A stretch of 64,000 nt of DNA, from positions 4,588,501-4,652,500 of the forward strand of contig CP126196.1 in the NCBI GenBank assembly GCA_030272155.1, written 5' to 3'. Positions within the stretch are counted from its first letter, which is position 1. Every line of letters starts with the position of its first letter. Made by a program: the position numbers and the translations under genes. Below are positions 35,641 to 47,696 of the stretch, one piece after another. The stretch is from Tetradesmus obliquus (taxonomy: Eukaryota; Chlorophyta; Chlorophyceae; Sphaeropleales; Scenedesmaceae). The notes beneath the pieces were generated by a model. The model was not told the DNA's origin. It was given only the letters and a program-made list of their open reading frames with translations, and searched no databases.

Positions 35641-35857
35641 AGGGCTGTGGACGCTGCAAAACTTTGCGCGCCCGCTGCGCATCAGCCTTGCACTGGCGCT
35701 GGCGCCTGCCTTTGACAAGGCCATCACAGGGCTCGGGGAGAGGCTGGGCATCGACAAGAAGTGGGCGTTTGGCATCTTTTTGGTGTGCATGGGTGCAGTG
35801 ACAACGGTGACGCTGTTTGGGACAATCTACCTGCTGGGTGGCTTCCCTCCAAGCTAA
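32387..35857 (+). CDS. Conserved plastid membrane protein, unknown function (DUF1279/FAM210-like?)
   Basis: Exons 32387-32687, 33075-33129, 34878-35005 and 35643-35857 join in phase to 232 residues. The N-terminal ~75 residues look like a transit peptide with a poly-Ser linker. Then comes R-G-F-W-G-S-V-K-Y-F-F-V-G and a hydrophobic domain: a span around Y-G-F-I-S-N-L-N-Y-G-T-A-L-G-A-A-W-I, then A-P-G-Q-W-K-V-F-L-A-F-Y-A-G-L-W, then R-P-L-R, and a last span F-G-I-F-L-V-C-M-G-A-V. The fold resembles small DUF1279-type membrane proteins, but I am unsure of that family. The start has no upstream in-frame exon evidence. Exons 2-4 all have copied ends, and intron 2 is 1.7 kb, mostly repeats. It is head-to-head with the Deg5-like gene. 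Confidence 0.8.
33145..33830 (+). repeat. Exon 2 copies mixed with a 33-bp minisatellite
   Basis: A 33-bp unit containing AAGCTTGCTGTAAGCTTGC occurs three times at 33145-33243, and shorter variants run to ~33830. Within it lie three donor-side copies of exon 33075-33129, near 33297-33350, 33449-33494 and 33572-33622. The first two keep a GT donor; the last has lost it. Confidence 0.92.
34330..34800 (+). repeat. Acceptor-side array of exon 3 (about five copies)
   Basis: The first ~45 bp of exon 34878-35005 recur near 34345, 34457, 34540, 34640 and 34725. The 34457 and 34640 copies are close and keep CAG; the others are decayed. A longer unit of ~185 bp (34457/34540 repeated as 34640/34725) is visible, so this is a two-level repeat. 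Confidence 0.85.
35070..35125 (+). repeat. Donor-side copy of exon 3
   Basis: About 50 bp match the end of exon 34878-35005 and its GTGCGT donor almost exactly. Confidence 0.9.
35415..35600 (+). repeat. Acceptor-side array of exon 4 (two extra copies)
   Basis: The first ~65-70 bp of exon 35643-35857, each with a CTG/CCG run and CAG acceptor, recur at about 35423 and 35523. They are nearly identical to the true start. Confidence 0.93.
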
Positions 35858-38267
35858 TGTTTAAAGTGGCGATGTGACGATGTTAACTTTCATAAACGCA
35901 TGGCTAGGCACCTTCAAGCCAATGGTGGACCAGGAGACACCATGCGCTAAAAACAGACACCATGCGCTGACGTGCCTGCCAGTGTACAGCCAGAATGCCT
36001 CAACACGCACATATCCGAGTGCATCTTCTCTTTTGATTTGTTAACGCTTCATGCATGGTCTTGAAGCTGTGGCCTGCACTGGCGCATGCTGCTGTTCATA
36101 CTGGAACATGTATGCTGTGCACCGCGCTCTGTGCTCCCTCAGGCTGCATGGCTGCTCTCATGTAAAAACATATGGTGCTGTTATGATGTGTTGTTACGAT
36201 GCTGTACACTCCAAACGGATTGCTTGGAGAAGAGTGTATTACGTGTGCTAGCACGCGGTTATTCAGGCTGCAGTACCGCAGTACAATCCCGCAAACAATC
36301 GGAAGCCTATGCACACCCTATCCCACCCCACCCCAATGTTACGGCCCGGCCATACTGAACGGTTCAGTATGGTGTGATCCAATCGGCTGACGTGTCTCAC
36401 TGCTGCATCCTGCAAAAATTGTCAAACAGTGTCTGCGTCAGTGCCGCCGTGTCAGTAGCTGAGCCACAGTGCCTGAGTGCACACCGGCGGTGAGTGCCAC
36501 TCAACAGTGGGCCACACCTTCCAGGCAGCGTATGGTGTGCCACACCTGCCAGCCGGTGAGTGGCGGGTTAAAGTATGAATGACATGATTTGGCACGGCGT
36601 TGGCTGATGAGATTGCAGTCCAGCTTTGTAAGGAGGGCAGCGGTGCAGGCTTCTCGTAGTACTACTACAGCACACTGCTGTAGCCAATGGGACAACTGCG
36701 CTACTACCACTGATCTTACCGATGTTCATTACGGGTACGAACAGTAAGAGAACGTAATAGAAAACGAATTGGCTGCGCAGTGTCCGGGTCGGTTCCTCAG
36801 TGCGCGCGTGGTTGACACCGCTGAGTCTAGCGGGAGCTGTAGATTGGTGAGCCACCTAGGCTTCTGAACCCTCACAAACTATCACTGAAGCGATTAACAC
36901 GAACTGGGCCTGTTAAAGCGACGTTCCTGGCTTTAATCACAGAGCAAGGTCAAGGTTGACGCATCCCATTGAATCATCAGCTAGCTGTGAGACGAACCTG
37001 AAAGAATCAAATCAGTTGCCCTCGTTATCAGAGCAAGCTCGAGCGCGAGGCTGAGGTGAGGCCGGCGAGTTGAACAGCGCACGCAACCAGCAGCACTGCT
37101 CAGCCACAGGCCCTGCGTCATCATCACCCTAATGCACAAAAGCGGTTCTGCCGCCTGGGTCTACTAGATCGAACATCTGGCAGGCGTCTTCGCTTCATGG
37201 TAGAGACATGTTACTGTGAGACAACCAACTTTGGCAGCCACTGATGTACAAGGCACCCGCCAACAGGCGACATCACGCACTTGATTTGAAGTATGCTTCC
37301 TTTGCTACTTCAGCATTGACCCCGCGAAACAGACGCACTGCCACTGCACAGACTTTCGGCTACCACGCAGCTCCATAGCACCAGTCCGTCTAAATCTATA
37401 GTTTCAACATTTCCTAGCTTTGTGAAGCGCATTCGAATCCCTCCCAGCATCAACGCTGCGCACTGGTGAGGGTCCCTGCAACTCTGCAAGGGGTGTGTGC
37501 ATAGCAAGCCAGGCATGTTTGAGCTGCTAGGCTGCGCATAGTTACTTTGGTTTGCAACGTAATGCCTTTCGATGCAGCTAGATATGCGACATCGTGCGTA
37601 TTTGGTGGCTTCGTCTGGCCCTTGCGTGGCAAAGCTAGTACAAGGCTGCAGCGAATGCAGGGGGCGTTCACTGGTCATCCATCAGCCTAATTGCAAGTCT
37701 ATTAACTCTTAGTGGTTCCTCTGATGCAGGATTGCAGCGCATTGCTCCGGGGGTCACCGCACCAGGATCCGCCAAGGGTCGCTGTCCTGATGCAACCAGC
37801 AGGGGCCACCGTGCTCCTAGGTTCTGACGCTACTCACGGTGAGGCGCAAAGGCGGTCAGGCAGTCAGTGCATGCAGTGACAGCCTGCACGTTGAGTCGTG
37901 CGACCCTGAGGGCGCGGCGTAGCATGCCGAGCGAGATCTGCGTCCAGGGCCGTCTTATGTCGTTTGTCTTGTCATCTCATGCAGGGCGAGCAGTGTTGTG
38001 CATCCTTTGGCGCATGTGCTGAGCCGCAAGTACAACTTGCGTGGCATCCTTGGCAGGCACATTTGTGTTGATGTGAAGACACTCGTATTCATCTTAGATG
38101 TCAACAAATGCGTTCAACATGTGTCCTGCTTGCTCCCTGCTTGCGCAGGCCTGGGAAAACTTCGGCCCACCACCGGCGCGCACAACCACCTGCAGCCTTC
38201 CAGCAGCGCAGAGAGCAGCGAATCGCCGCGCACAGGTCTCGACTGCGAGCACGTCAGCACTTTCAAC
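35858..38267. other. Intergenic region plus probable 5' exon(s) of the next gene
   Basis: No gene supported between 35858 and ~37700. A 122-codon frame on the - strand (37310-37678) has no recognisable domain. An acceptor at 38146-38148 opens a frame that runs into the next gene, so an unlocated 5' exon may exist. Confidence 0.4.
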
Positions 38268-39802
38268 ATGCCCCTGGACGCCCCTGGCATGTCAGTGCTG
38301 GCAGAACCAGCTGCAGATCCAGCGACCTCAGTGATGGCTATCAAGCAGGGCCTATCACACCTGGCACCATCACAGCTGGCTGAGCTGCAGTCAATGCTAC
38401 GACAGCAGCGTCTGCAGCGCCAGCAGCAGGATCTGCTGCCGCCACGGGCTGCAGCGGCACCACCAGCGCTACCTGCAGTACCATCCGTGCTGACAGGGCG
38501 CGAGTTTCCTGCAAGCGCGCCTGGCGCCGCGGCTGCTGCCGCCAACATCATGCAGCAGGTAGCATCAGCAGCAACAGCACTGGCCAACTCTAGCTTAGCG
38601 CATGATGACGCTGCTCGCGTAGCTTTCCTTCAGGCCGCTGCAGCGCACCTGCTGATGCAGCACCAGCAGTACATCGCACCTGCGCCAGCAGCTGCAGCTG
38701 GCTTCCCTGCCGTGCCTGAGCAGCAGCAGCAGCAGCAGCTGGCTGCTTGGCAGCAGCAACTGCAGCAGCAGCAGCAGCAGCACCCAGGGGTGACTTCCTG
38801 CAAGGCAGTGCGCAACACTGCCAGGCGCAGCAGGGGCTGCTTTGACACGTCTGCGCTGCATGATGCTCCTGCAATGCAGCAGCAGCAGCAGCCACAGCAC
38901 GCTGCATGGCAGGTGCTGCCGAGCGCAGCAGACTACGAAATGGCAGCGGCAGCACACAGCAGCATGTACGGCATGCCACCCCACACTGGCATGGCACCTG
39001 CTGTGAGGGCAGCGCTGCTGCAGCAGCTGCATCAGCTGCAGGCGGCAGAGCAGCACCAGGCTGCACGCCGCAGCAGCAGCAGCAAGGCAGCGGCAGCTGG
39101 CGGCAACCAGCGGGTGAGCTATCAACTGATGCAGCCTGCCTACTGCTGCATGGCAGCGCAACTCGCAATGTTGACTGCACAGTGCGCACATGTTGTAAGG
39201 TGCTGGGGGCGGCTGACCGGCAGTTCTTTGGCACATGCGCCGCACATAAAATGCTATGCACAGCAGAGCACTGACAACAACTTGCTTTCTTGCTGCTGCT
39301 CCTGCTGTGGCTGTTTGCTTGCGCTGCCCTGCAGAAGAGTGGCCGCGCCCGCAAGGCCGCAGCCAAGCGCGACTGGGACGCCACCAACAACACCAGCCAG
39401 CAGCAGCAGCAGCCGCACGACAGCGGCAGCAGCGGCAGCCCCGGCCCTGACTCCCCACACGCAGCAGCAGCAGCAGCAGAGGCCGCTCCTGCGCGCGCAG
39501 GCAGCGCCGACGCCAACAACAGCAGCGCCAGCCGCCTCGCCAGCCTGGCTGCCACTGCTGACGCAGCAGCGGCGGCTGCCATGCAGCAGCAGCAGCAGCT
39601 GGTGGTGAAACGTGTGCGCTTTGCGCTTGCTGACGATGCCTCCATGGAGACTGATGATGAGCAGCAGCATGATGGCAGTGAGGATGGGGAGGCAGTGCGG
39701 CATGTGATTGTGCGACGCATCGGCCCGCGCGCGCAGGCGCGCAAGCGCATGCACAAGCGCAGCGCCCGCAGGAGGCGCCCGCAGCGTGCGCCGCTGTGTT
39801 AG
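38268..39802 (+). CDS. Gln/Ala-rich basic protein, probably nuclear
   Basis: Exons 38268-39113 and 39335-39802 (phase 0) give 437 residues from the first ATG. The frame is open upstream to an acceptor at 38148, so the true N-terminus may be longer. The first exon has a predicted helix (S-Q-L-A-E-L-Q-S-M-L-R-Q-Q-R-L) and several poly-Gln and poly-Ala runs. The second begins K-S-G-R-A-R-K-A-A-A-K-R-D-W-D and ends in a strongly basic, NLS-like segment (A-R-K-R-M-H-K-R-S-A-R-R-R-R), with an acidic patch (D-D-E-Q-Q-H-D-G-S-E-D-G-E) between. This suits a transcription or chromatin co-factor, but no DNA-binding domain is recognisable. A small in-frame intron near 38787-38877 is possible. Confidence 0.62.
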
Positions 39803-42800
39803 GCTGCCGAGCTGTGCTGAGCTATGCTCGCCTGATGTGTGCTGTGTGAAGATGCTGAGCTGTGCTACGCTTGCCTGAGGTGTGCTGGGCTGCTGAGTTG
39901 TGACGCCTGCTGTGCGCTGGGTGTATTTTCTGTTAGCATGCGGCTGTGCGCAGGCGATTGCACAGGCGCAGGCTGTGGTTGCGGTTTGTGTTGCTGTTAC
40001 GTGTTACATGTATGGGTAGTCATGCTTTGTTGTATGCCGCCGCCCTGTGTGCTGTGTATGTTTCCTACACCATCATCATGCATCCCTCAGTTGGGTTGCA
40101 CGTGGCTGGCTTGTGCATCAGCTGTGCATTGTGAATCTAGGTCGAGCGTTTGTTGTGTCAAAATGTATACCCCTGTAGTGCATGCTTGGCGGGATTGCAG
40201 CCCTCTGCGGGCCCCTTTTGCGTAGCGTAGACTAGACTTTGGCAGTACTTCGGCATTCTTAACGGCAGCGGCGCGTGAAGGCAGTACAGCAGGTGGCCCG
40301 CGAACCAGCTTGATATGACATTCAGCTCGGAGAGTGTTTCCCCAGCTGAGCTGCGGCTATTAGCTTGCAGGTTTGGATTTTTGCCCTCATAATACCATAG
40401 ATGGTCATGGCGGCAAGCTTGCAGGGTTGAGGGCTTGCCAGCCGCAGCTTGTGCAGGTTTCTGCGGCAGCTGGGTTTAGTGATTGTGATGGCTGCGAATG
40501 CTTCGGCAGGGCTGGCTTGCGATTGCCTGTTTTTTTCCACTCTTGCCAGTTGGCTGGCAAGCAGTTACTGGGCTTGTTACGATCTCCCTGCTTATTACTA
40601 CATGTATTATCATGATGCAGTGATGCATATATCGGCCACATGTTGCAGGGCACCTGCACACAGTCTTGTGTGCCAGGGCCCTGCTGGCCGCCGCTTTTGT
40701 TTTGCAGTTGCGTCTAGGCACGCATCTGCTGTGTTGCCTGCGTGTGCATATCGCCATGCAGAGCAACAACCTCAACAGCCTTATCTGTGCTTGTCTGCTG
40801 CACATTGTGCCAGTTCGTTGGCGAGTGGCAGGCAACACACATACGTACCACAGCAGCAGTATCAAGAGTAGTGTCAATCAAATGTTATGTTGCCGCAGAG
40901 TGATAAGTAGGTATGGCGCCGCGCCCTGAAGTGTATGTACAGTGGGGTGCATTGACTGCACAATCCCTGGCAGTGCAAGTGTGTAGGGTTTGAAGAAGCA
41001 CCCTCTCTTCTTCTGCAGATAGGTTGGAGCGTGACGCTGTGTGCCCCATTATGGTATGGGTAGCGTTCTCCAGCCTCAAAGGATGCTGTGTGCGTGTGTG
41101 CTGCGCAGCTGCCGCCATGGCCGCTTTCAACCGTGGGTCAGCACCCATGTGGTTGCCTGTGCATGCCGCACGACACGAAACAAAGGGCGCTTCAATTGAA
41201 GGCACCTGCAGCTGAATGCCACCCCTGTCCTCTTAGTCTCTGTTTGTCAGCGAGCATTTCGCAGCGCTGTTGGCTAGTCTAGTCTAGTCTGGAAGCACTG
41301 AATCATATACTATATAATATGAGTGGCAGGCGGTGTGTGGGTGGCCAGGGCTTTGTTACTGTTATGTTTTGATGATCGCGGGCTTTGTTACGATCATTGT
41401 TACAAGCTTGTTACAGTAGCGTCACAAGCGGCGTGATCGAATCAAACGGCCTCCTGGCCTGCGTTTCGGAGCGGCGGCAGCAGCAGCAGTGGCACCACCA
41501 TATTTGGTGGCTCACCTGCGGAAGAGTTGGGTGGCTTGGTGGTTCCGCTGCTTAGCTGTGGGTCTTCCACAGCAGCAGACTTGGGATGCTTTGATACTGT
41601 GGCTGGCGGCTTGCATGCACACAATTGCTGCCTTCAGATCCACATTGACGTGCTATGGTCATCAGCTGTCAGGAGCTGCAGTTTGGGAGAAGCTGGTGTG
41701 CGTGTGCAGCAGCCTATGCCTTGCTCTGTGTGGTGACCCGTTAGTGCTAGGGATGCAGCTGCATGTTCCCCGCTTGTCGGAAGTTGCCGCAACAGGTTAT
41801 GCTCGCCTGCTGCAGTGGTGATGGCACCTACAATGGCAGCACCCGTGATTGCCTCTTCCCGTTCTGCGCCCTGCTGTTTGCATCTTGGTGCGTTGTTGAA
41901 GCAACCCTATCATATCTAGCTTGAGTCTTGTCATTTTGTGTGCATGCCGGCATGTGACTCCTCCCGCAGTGCTGCTGCTGCCGTGCGGATGATTGCTGTG
42001 CTACGCACGGCGTACCATGGTTGGCGTAGTGCAGTGTGGTTCTTTTGAGCATGATGATGATGACGCTGGTGCTGATGCTGTCTCTGTGTCTGTGTGTGTT
42101 ATATCAGAGTTGTGCATTATTGTGCAGCGGCTGTGCTTGGTGGGTTCTGCAGCCTACTTGCTGTTTGTGTGTTGGCGGCTTTGCTTTCAATGTTTGCAGT
42201 GCAGGTGACCTGCAGTGGCGGGGCCAGCCCCTAGAGTACAGTACACTACAGGAGCAGTAGGGGTGACCTGCATGCACGCTGTAACTCTTTATAGTGTTGG
42301 CCATGCTGCGGCAGTTGGTGTTTGAAAGCGGTGATCTGTGTGGATTAGGTGTTGATGCGTGCGTGTATCGTTACGCACCGCCATAGCTATCATGTTGCGA
42401 GCGCAGCAGTGTGTCAGGGGTGGACAGAGCGGCATACAATGGCACTAGATGGTGTATCGGTTTGTGAGGTGTGTCACTGGTGGTCTGTTTTTGAGCCGCA
42501 GAGGTACGCAGGGCGCCCTATTTACCACCAATAGCAGGCATTCGCAGCACGCAGGTACTGATTTGTGCACAGCTGCAGGGAGTGGCCCAGCTGTGACAGT
42601 AACGCGCTTCGTGAGGGTGCTCTTTCACAGCAGGAGTCTTGTTCTGCCTTATTCTCACGCTGCTCATACCCATGTGCATATGTTTTGTCACAGTGCAGTA
42701 GTAAACGTAGGTGCACAGTTGGTGCAGCAGCAGCGTTGCTGTGCCTCCGATCAGTCAGTGAGGCATTCCATGCGTGCACCTGGCTGCAGCGCACCTAGCT

Positions 42801-44635
42801 GTCCTTTTACTTTGGATCCCTGTCCATGGCGCAGAGAGAGCAGAATAACAGTTAAATAACACACCGCGTCACTCCCAGAATGGAGCGGTTGCTCTAGTCA
42901 TGGCCTCTGCCGCATTGCCTGGCATCCACAATCTGTTAGGTACTAGATCGCGTGGTGTGCCTTGAGGCACGTGTGTCTGTTGCAGTTTTGCACACTCTGC
43001 CTGTTTTGCAGTGCACATTATGTGCTGCAGCTCGTGTGCGCAACACACAGCAGGGCTCTCCTTGCGTAGATGTGTGCTTCGTGGTTCTAGTTCGGGGTTC
43101 TGTGTGTGGGCATTTGAGCTCTGGTTTGCGGGCTCGGCAGCAGCTGCCTTCTCAAATGTCTGGCGAGCATCTCAACTGGACGATGCTGCCAAGAATAGAC
43201 AATCGAGACAGTGCACTGTCAGTATCATGCATTCGCCGCTGCAGTGTAGCGTAGTAACAGTTGTGTCTGCCCTTTGATGGTGTATGTCCTGATGCATCGG
43301 CGTGACATGCCTCAGGCTGTCCGCTAGATAGAGGGGTTACACGGTGTGTTCAAGCGGCATACGGCACGACAGACCCCTGTTTAAACAGGAAGCCGCAAGC
43401 AGCTCGGCTCGGGCTATCCGCTCAGCCCTCTCTGCAGGGGCAACTGGTCGCCTGTAGGGCCGCTGCTGCATCATGTGGCGGCTGCCATGCACACTTTATC
43501 TTGTTACAGCAAGCGCTGGGCTCCGGGACCTCATTTGTCATGGCTGCTGCAGTGCTGCATGCTGTCACAGCATGTACTGGATGTGTACCTGTAGCCTACA
43601 GGCCCTGTACGGGCCGTGCGAGTTTTGTTATGTTATGTGGGGTGCATTGCTGCTGCATCCGCAGTGCTCATGGTTGCTTGGCATGCTGACGTGCGTGTTG
43701 CAGGAATGAGGTGGTGCTTGTGTTTGTTTTGTACTGGAGTGCACAGTCGTGCCTGGTGCGGCTGGCAGCACGATTGCTTGCCTGGTCTGTGTGTGATATG
43801 CGGTGGGGTTTCCTACACACTGCTGCATGACTGGTGCCTTGTAATTGTACATGTTGTTTTTGCAGTTGCCACATTGCTGCTTGCCGGTTGCCGGTTGCCT
43901 GTTGCACTGCCCTTGATCAGCAGTTGCACTGCGCAGATTGTGGTAGTGTGAAAATCCTTTGAATGGCGGGCGCTCGGGCTGTGATCTAGCAATCAAATCA
44001 CGTGCCTCAGCACTTGCTGTGGTGCCATTGTAAACGATCACCTGCTGCACTTTGATTTGAAAGAACCAGGAACCAGGATCCCAGCCTTGTCATGGACAGG
44101 GTTCGTTGCGAAGCCACGACGTCCCTGCAGCGCATCACTTGAAAGGTCTCCTTGCAGTGGCACCCTTGTCACCAGCCATAAGCCCTAGCACGGCCACAAC
44201 AGGAACGCTGCTGTGCACAGTCAAGGCATACATCGACTTCTACGGTTAATTGATGCCCTTTAGTGTTGTAGGCTTTGCGTGAGTTGGACTGCGAAGGCTG
44301 TGCAGTCGCTACGAGAGCCACCGACACTTTCGAGTTGTGCGGGTGCGTTGCAGAAGGAGGGACCTACTCCAAGGCAGGTAAATCGCTCATGTAAAGATTT
44401 CATTGTTTGTGAAGGATTTGCAGCCGTCTGGATTGCCTGTGCTGCTGACTGCACATCTCCAACTACAGACAATTTGACAGAAGCACTTTACGACGCATCC
44501 CTGTATCCTGATGCCTCTGCTACTTGCCGACGCATTCCATGCTGCAGGCTAGCTACTAGTGCAGCAGCACTGTCCCCTGCCAACACAGCAGCAGCAGCAG
44601 CAGCGACAGCAGCAGCAGGAGCAGCAGCAGCAGCC
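39803..44635. other. 4.8-kb stretch without a supported gene
   Basis: Many short frames on both strands, none with a recognisable domain or exon series. It is richer in T/G than the coding regions and nearly free of long CTG/CAG runs. A perfect 14-bp palindrome lies at 43376-43389. Part must be 3' UTR of the gene before and promoter of the gene after. Confidence 0.45.
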
Positions 44636-44676
44636 ATGGGCAAAACCCTCAAGCGCCAACGCGCACGGCAGCTCAA

Positions 44677-44719
<43 letters not shown>

Positions 44720-45147
44720 GACGCCTCACTCGCACGGCCCTGCAAGCTGCCAAAGCTAGCAGGAGGCCTGCAGCTCAATGCCGGCAGCAGCAGCAGCAAG
44801 TTCACTGCTGCTGTCAGCGCAGCCATGCGGGATCAGGACTGGCTGGCAGCCCTGCAGGCCCTGCAGGCAATGACATGTTATAACAAGGTGCCGAAGCTGG
44901 GTGCCATTCAGCGCTGGGTGAGGGATGCTGATCAGGCGGGGGATGAGGCAGTGACTGCTCGGCTGATAGATGCCATGCTGCGCTGCACCATGCCGCGTGA
45001 GCAGCAGCAGCAAAGTCAGAAGCAGGGCCTGCAGCAGCAGGACAGCAGTCACAAGACGGATGAGACAGCAGCAGCACCGGCACCAGCAGCAGCAGCAGAC
45101 ATGCTGAAAGGGAGCATCAAGCGGCACCGTCCCTGGCTGCCTCAGCT

Positions 45148-45178
<31 letters not shown>

Positions 45179-45851
45179 CCAGGTGATGCTGACAGCATAG
45201 AATCCAGCAATGCACCGGAGAATGAGCAGCAGCAGCAGCAGGCAGATGTTGCAGCACAGCAGCAAGCAGCCCCCAAATATGCTGAGCTGCTGTATCAGGT
45301 GCCCTTCCAGCCAGGGGCAGGTGGGTGGCACTGCTGGCTGCAGCAGCACTCATGTGTTACTTTGGTTTTCAGTTGCTGCAGCAGCCGGCAGCTGTGACTA
45401 GGCATGCCTGCATTTATCCATGCATCTGTAGCGGCTCTGTGCTTCTTTGCATAAACCTCCAGCAGTGCTCTCTCATGTCTGGCCAGCATCAACACTAAAT
45501 CCCAGACAAGCAGCACCCCTGGTTTCATGATCAGCTTCATCCTTTGTTATGACATGTTACCTGACATGTTATATAACATGTTACAAATGTGTTAAATCTG
45601 CAGGCGGCCCAGATGCCATCTTCGCCTACCCACTCAACAGCGTGCTGCAATATGACCCGCAGCACCCTCCAGTGGCTGCTGTGCCTGTCCCTTTTGTGCC
45701 TGGAGCATCATGCTTATTAGGCGTGCTGAGTGCAGCAGAATGCAGGCAGATCATTGCTGCTGCAGAGGCAATCGGCTACAATGCAAATGTGGATTACACG
45801 TTTGGGGGTGCATTGGGTGGGGATGGTGGAGCTGAAGCTGGCGGGACTAGT

Positions 45852-45896
<45 letters not shown>

Positions 45897-46388
45897 GAAG
45901 ATGCGGCGGCTGTGGATGATCCAGCAGCAGCAGCCACCATAGCAACAGATACAGCAGCAGCCGTGGGGGCTGCTGCAGCAGCCGATGGTGAGGCCGCATC
46001 CCCGGCAGCAGCAGCAGCAGCAGCGCAGCAGCAGAGTGCGGCACGCGGGCATGCAGCAGAGCTTGTCGGGCTGCAGCAGGGCGGCCCTGCACAGGGCTGC
46101 GTGTGGCTGGTGGATGACAGCGTGTTACTCCCGTTATATAACAGAGTTAAGCACCTGCTGCCTCAAGAGCTGGGCGGGGGTGCTCTGGCTGGTATCAATG
46201 CGCGCTGGCGGCTGTACCGCTACACCCCAGGTGGGTGCGGTTCTGTGGTTTTGTGGTGTTGAGACTTTGTAGCTGTGCATGTTTTGGTTCAGGCTGATGC
46301 AGGATCGGGGGGTGCTGGGTTGATGGCAGAGTCCCCGCCTTGTCCATGTCAGATACCTGCTGAGCTGCTGCTGATGTGCTGCTGCTGC

Positions 46389-46465
<77 letters not shown>

Positions 46466-46874
46466 GCAGGCAACGTGTACAGGCCACACATTGATGGCGC
46501 CTGGCCAGGCAGTGGACTGGATGGCAACGGGCACTACGTCTTTGACGCGTACGGTGCGCTTTGTTGCCTTTTCTGCACAGTTTGTAACCTTGTTGCCTTT
46601 TTGCACAGTCCTGTAAAGTGCCTGTATCTGTGAAGTGCAGTGAACCAATCATCAAATGTGCGCAACTTTGCATGACAAGTAGGCCAGCTGTTTTGTCAGA
46701 GGCTGTGTGATGGATGGCCACTAGCAGTATGTTCGATGCCTACGGCGCGCTTGTCCAAATGCGTATGTTTAGGTTTGTACAACAAACCAAGCCATTGTGT
46801 ACATGCAAGTTTGCATGACATGTAGCTGAGCTTCTTCTGGACAGAGGATTCCCTGCGTGCATGTGGGAACCCGC

Positions 46875-46937
<63 letters not shown>

Positions 46938-47696
46938 AGGTGACCGCTGGAGCCGGCTGACGTTCCTGGTGTACCTCAACGATGACTTTGAGGGCGGCGC
47001 CACCACCTACTACACCGCAAGCACAGAGCAGGTGTGTACAACAGCAGGCATGCAGCCGGGCAACGTGATGGTCTTCCCGCACGGCGGCAGCCTGGATGCA
47101 CATGGCTTGTTCAACATGCAACTGACTAACAGACACTGTGTACACATGTGCTCACTTGCAGGACGGCTGCTTGCATGCGCCGGGTGCAGCCGGGGTGTAT
47201 GCTTGTCTGCATATCGATTGACTGCCATGTCTGCATACTTACGCCTGCAGGAGGGCTGCCTGGATGCACGCGGTGTGCAGCCGGTGACAGGCAACGTGAT
47301 GGTCTTCCCGCACGGCGGCAGCCAGCATGCGCATGGCTTGGCGTGCTTTTTACTCACTTATTGTGCACATGTGATCACTTGCAGCAGGGCTGCCTCGATG
47401 CGCTTGGACGACGCAACAAGGTGTTTGAGTACACAGCCTGGTTCCATACGTCTGCTGATTTATGCCTGCAGGAGGGCTGCCTGGATGCGCGCGGCGTGCA
47501 GCCGGTGACTGGCAACGTGATGGTCTTCCCGCATGGCGGCACACTCGGGAGCTTGGTGCACGAGGGCAGCGCGGTGCTTCAGGGAGCGAAGTATGTTATT
47601 AGGACGGACGTGCTGTACATGAAGGCGCAGGAGGGCGGGCGGCGGCAGCAGCAGCAGCAGCAGCAGCAGCAGGCTCGGAAGAAGCAGCGGCGGTAG
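44636..47696 (+). CDS. 2OG-Fe(II) oxygenase, prolyl-4-hydroxylase-like
   Basis: Exons 44636-45320, 45604-46230, 46470-46553, 46940-47031 and 47472-47696 join in phase to 570 residues. The ATG lies in a good context (GCCATGG), and the frame upstream lacks a clear start. Residues ~1-230 are basic and rich in Gln/Ala with a 13-15 Gln run. The catalytic domain holds H444-x-D446 (R-P-H-I-D-G), then T-F-L-V-Y-L-N-D-D-F-E-G-G-A-T, F-P-H-G-G, distal His526 (V-H-E-G-S) and Lys536 (A-K-Y-V-I-R-T-D-V-L-Y). The 10-residue His-Lys spacing matches prolyl 4-hydroxylases, where Lys binds 2-oxoglutarate. The tail is poly-Gln and basic (A-R-K-K-Q-R-R). No signal peptide, so cytosolic or nuclear; substrate unknown. 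Poly-Gln/Ala inserts also interrupt exon 2. Confidence 0.87.
46390..46463 (+). repeat. (CTG)~24 run before oxygenase exon 3
   Basis: Uninterrupted CTG run ending just before TTGCAG, the acceptor of exon 46470-46553. A short copy of that exon's end is at ~46732-46755. Confidence 0.95.
46876..46939 (+). repeat. (CTG)~20 run forming the exon 4 acceptor
   Basis: Uninterrupted CTG run ending directly in the CAG acceptor of exon 46940-47031. Confidence 0.95.
47032..47420 (+). repeat. Acceptor-side array of oxygenase exon 5
   Basis: Copies of the first part of exon 47472-47696 lie at ~47045-47105 (middle part, joined to exon 4 without an acceptor), ~47160-47195 (decayed), 47251-47335 (close, with CAG acceptor in phase) and ~47383-47410 (short). 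The copies that reach it diverge just after the F-P-H-G-G codons. Confidence 0.88.

Noticed and set aside
37370..37460. Possible tRNA (T-loop-like TTCGAATCCC near 37432)
   Set aside because: No matching acceptor stem, D-arm or anticodon arm could be folded upstream on either strand.
38590..39756. 388-codon open frame on the - strand
   Set aside because: Antisense shadow of the Gln/Ala-rich gene at 38268-39802; CAG-type repeats keep several frames open.
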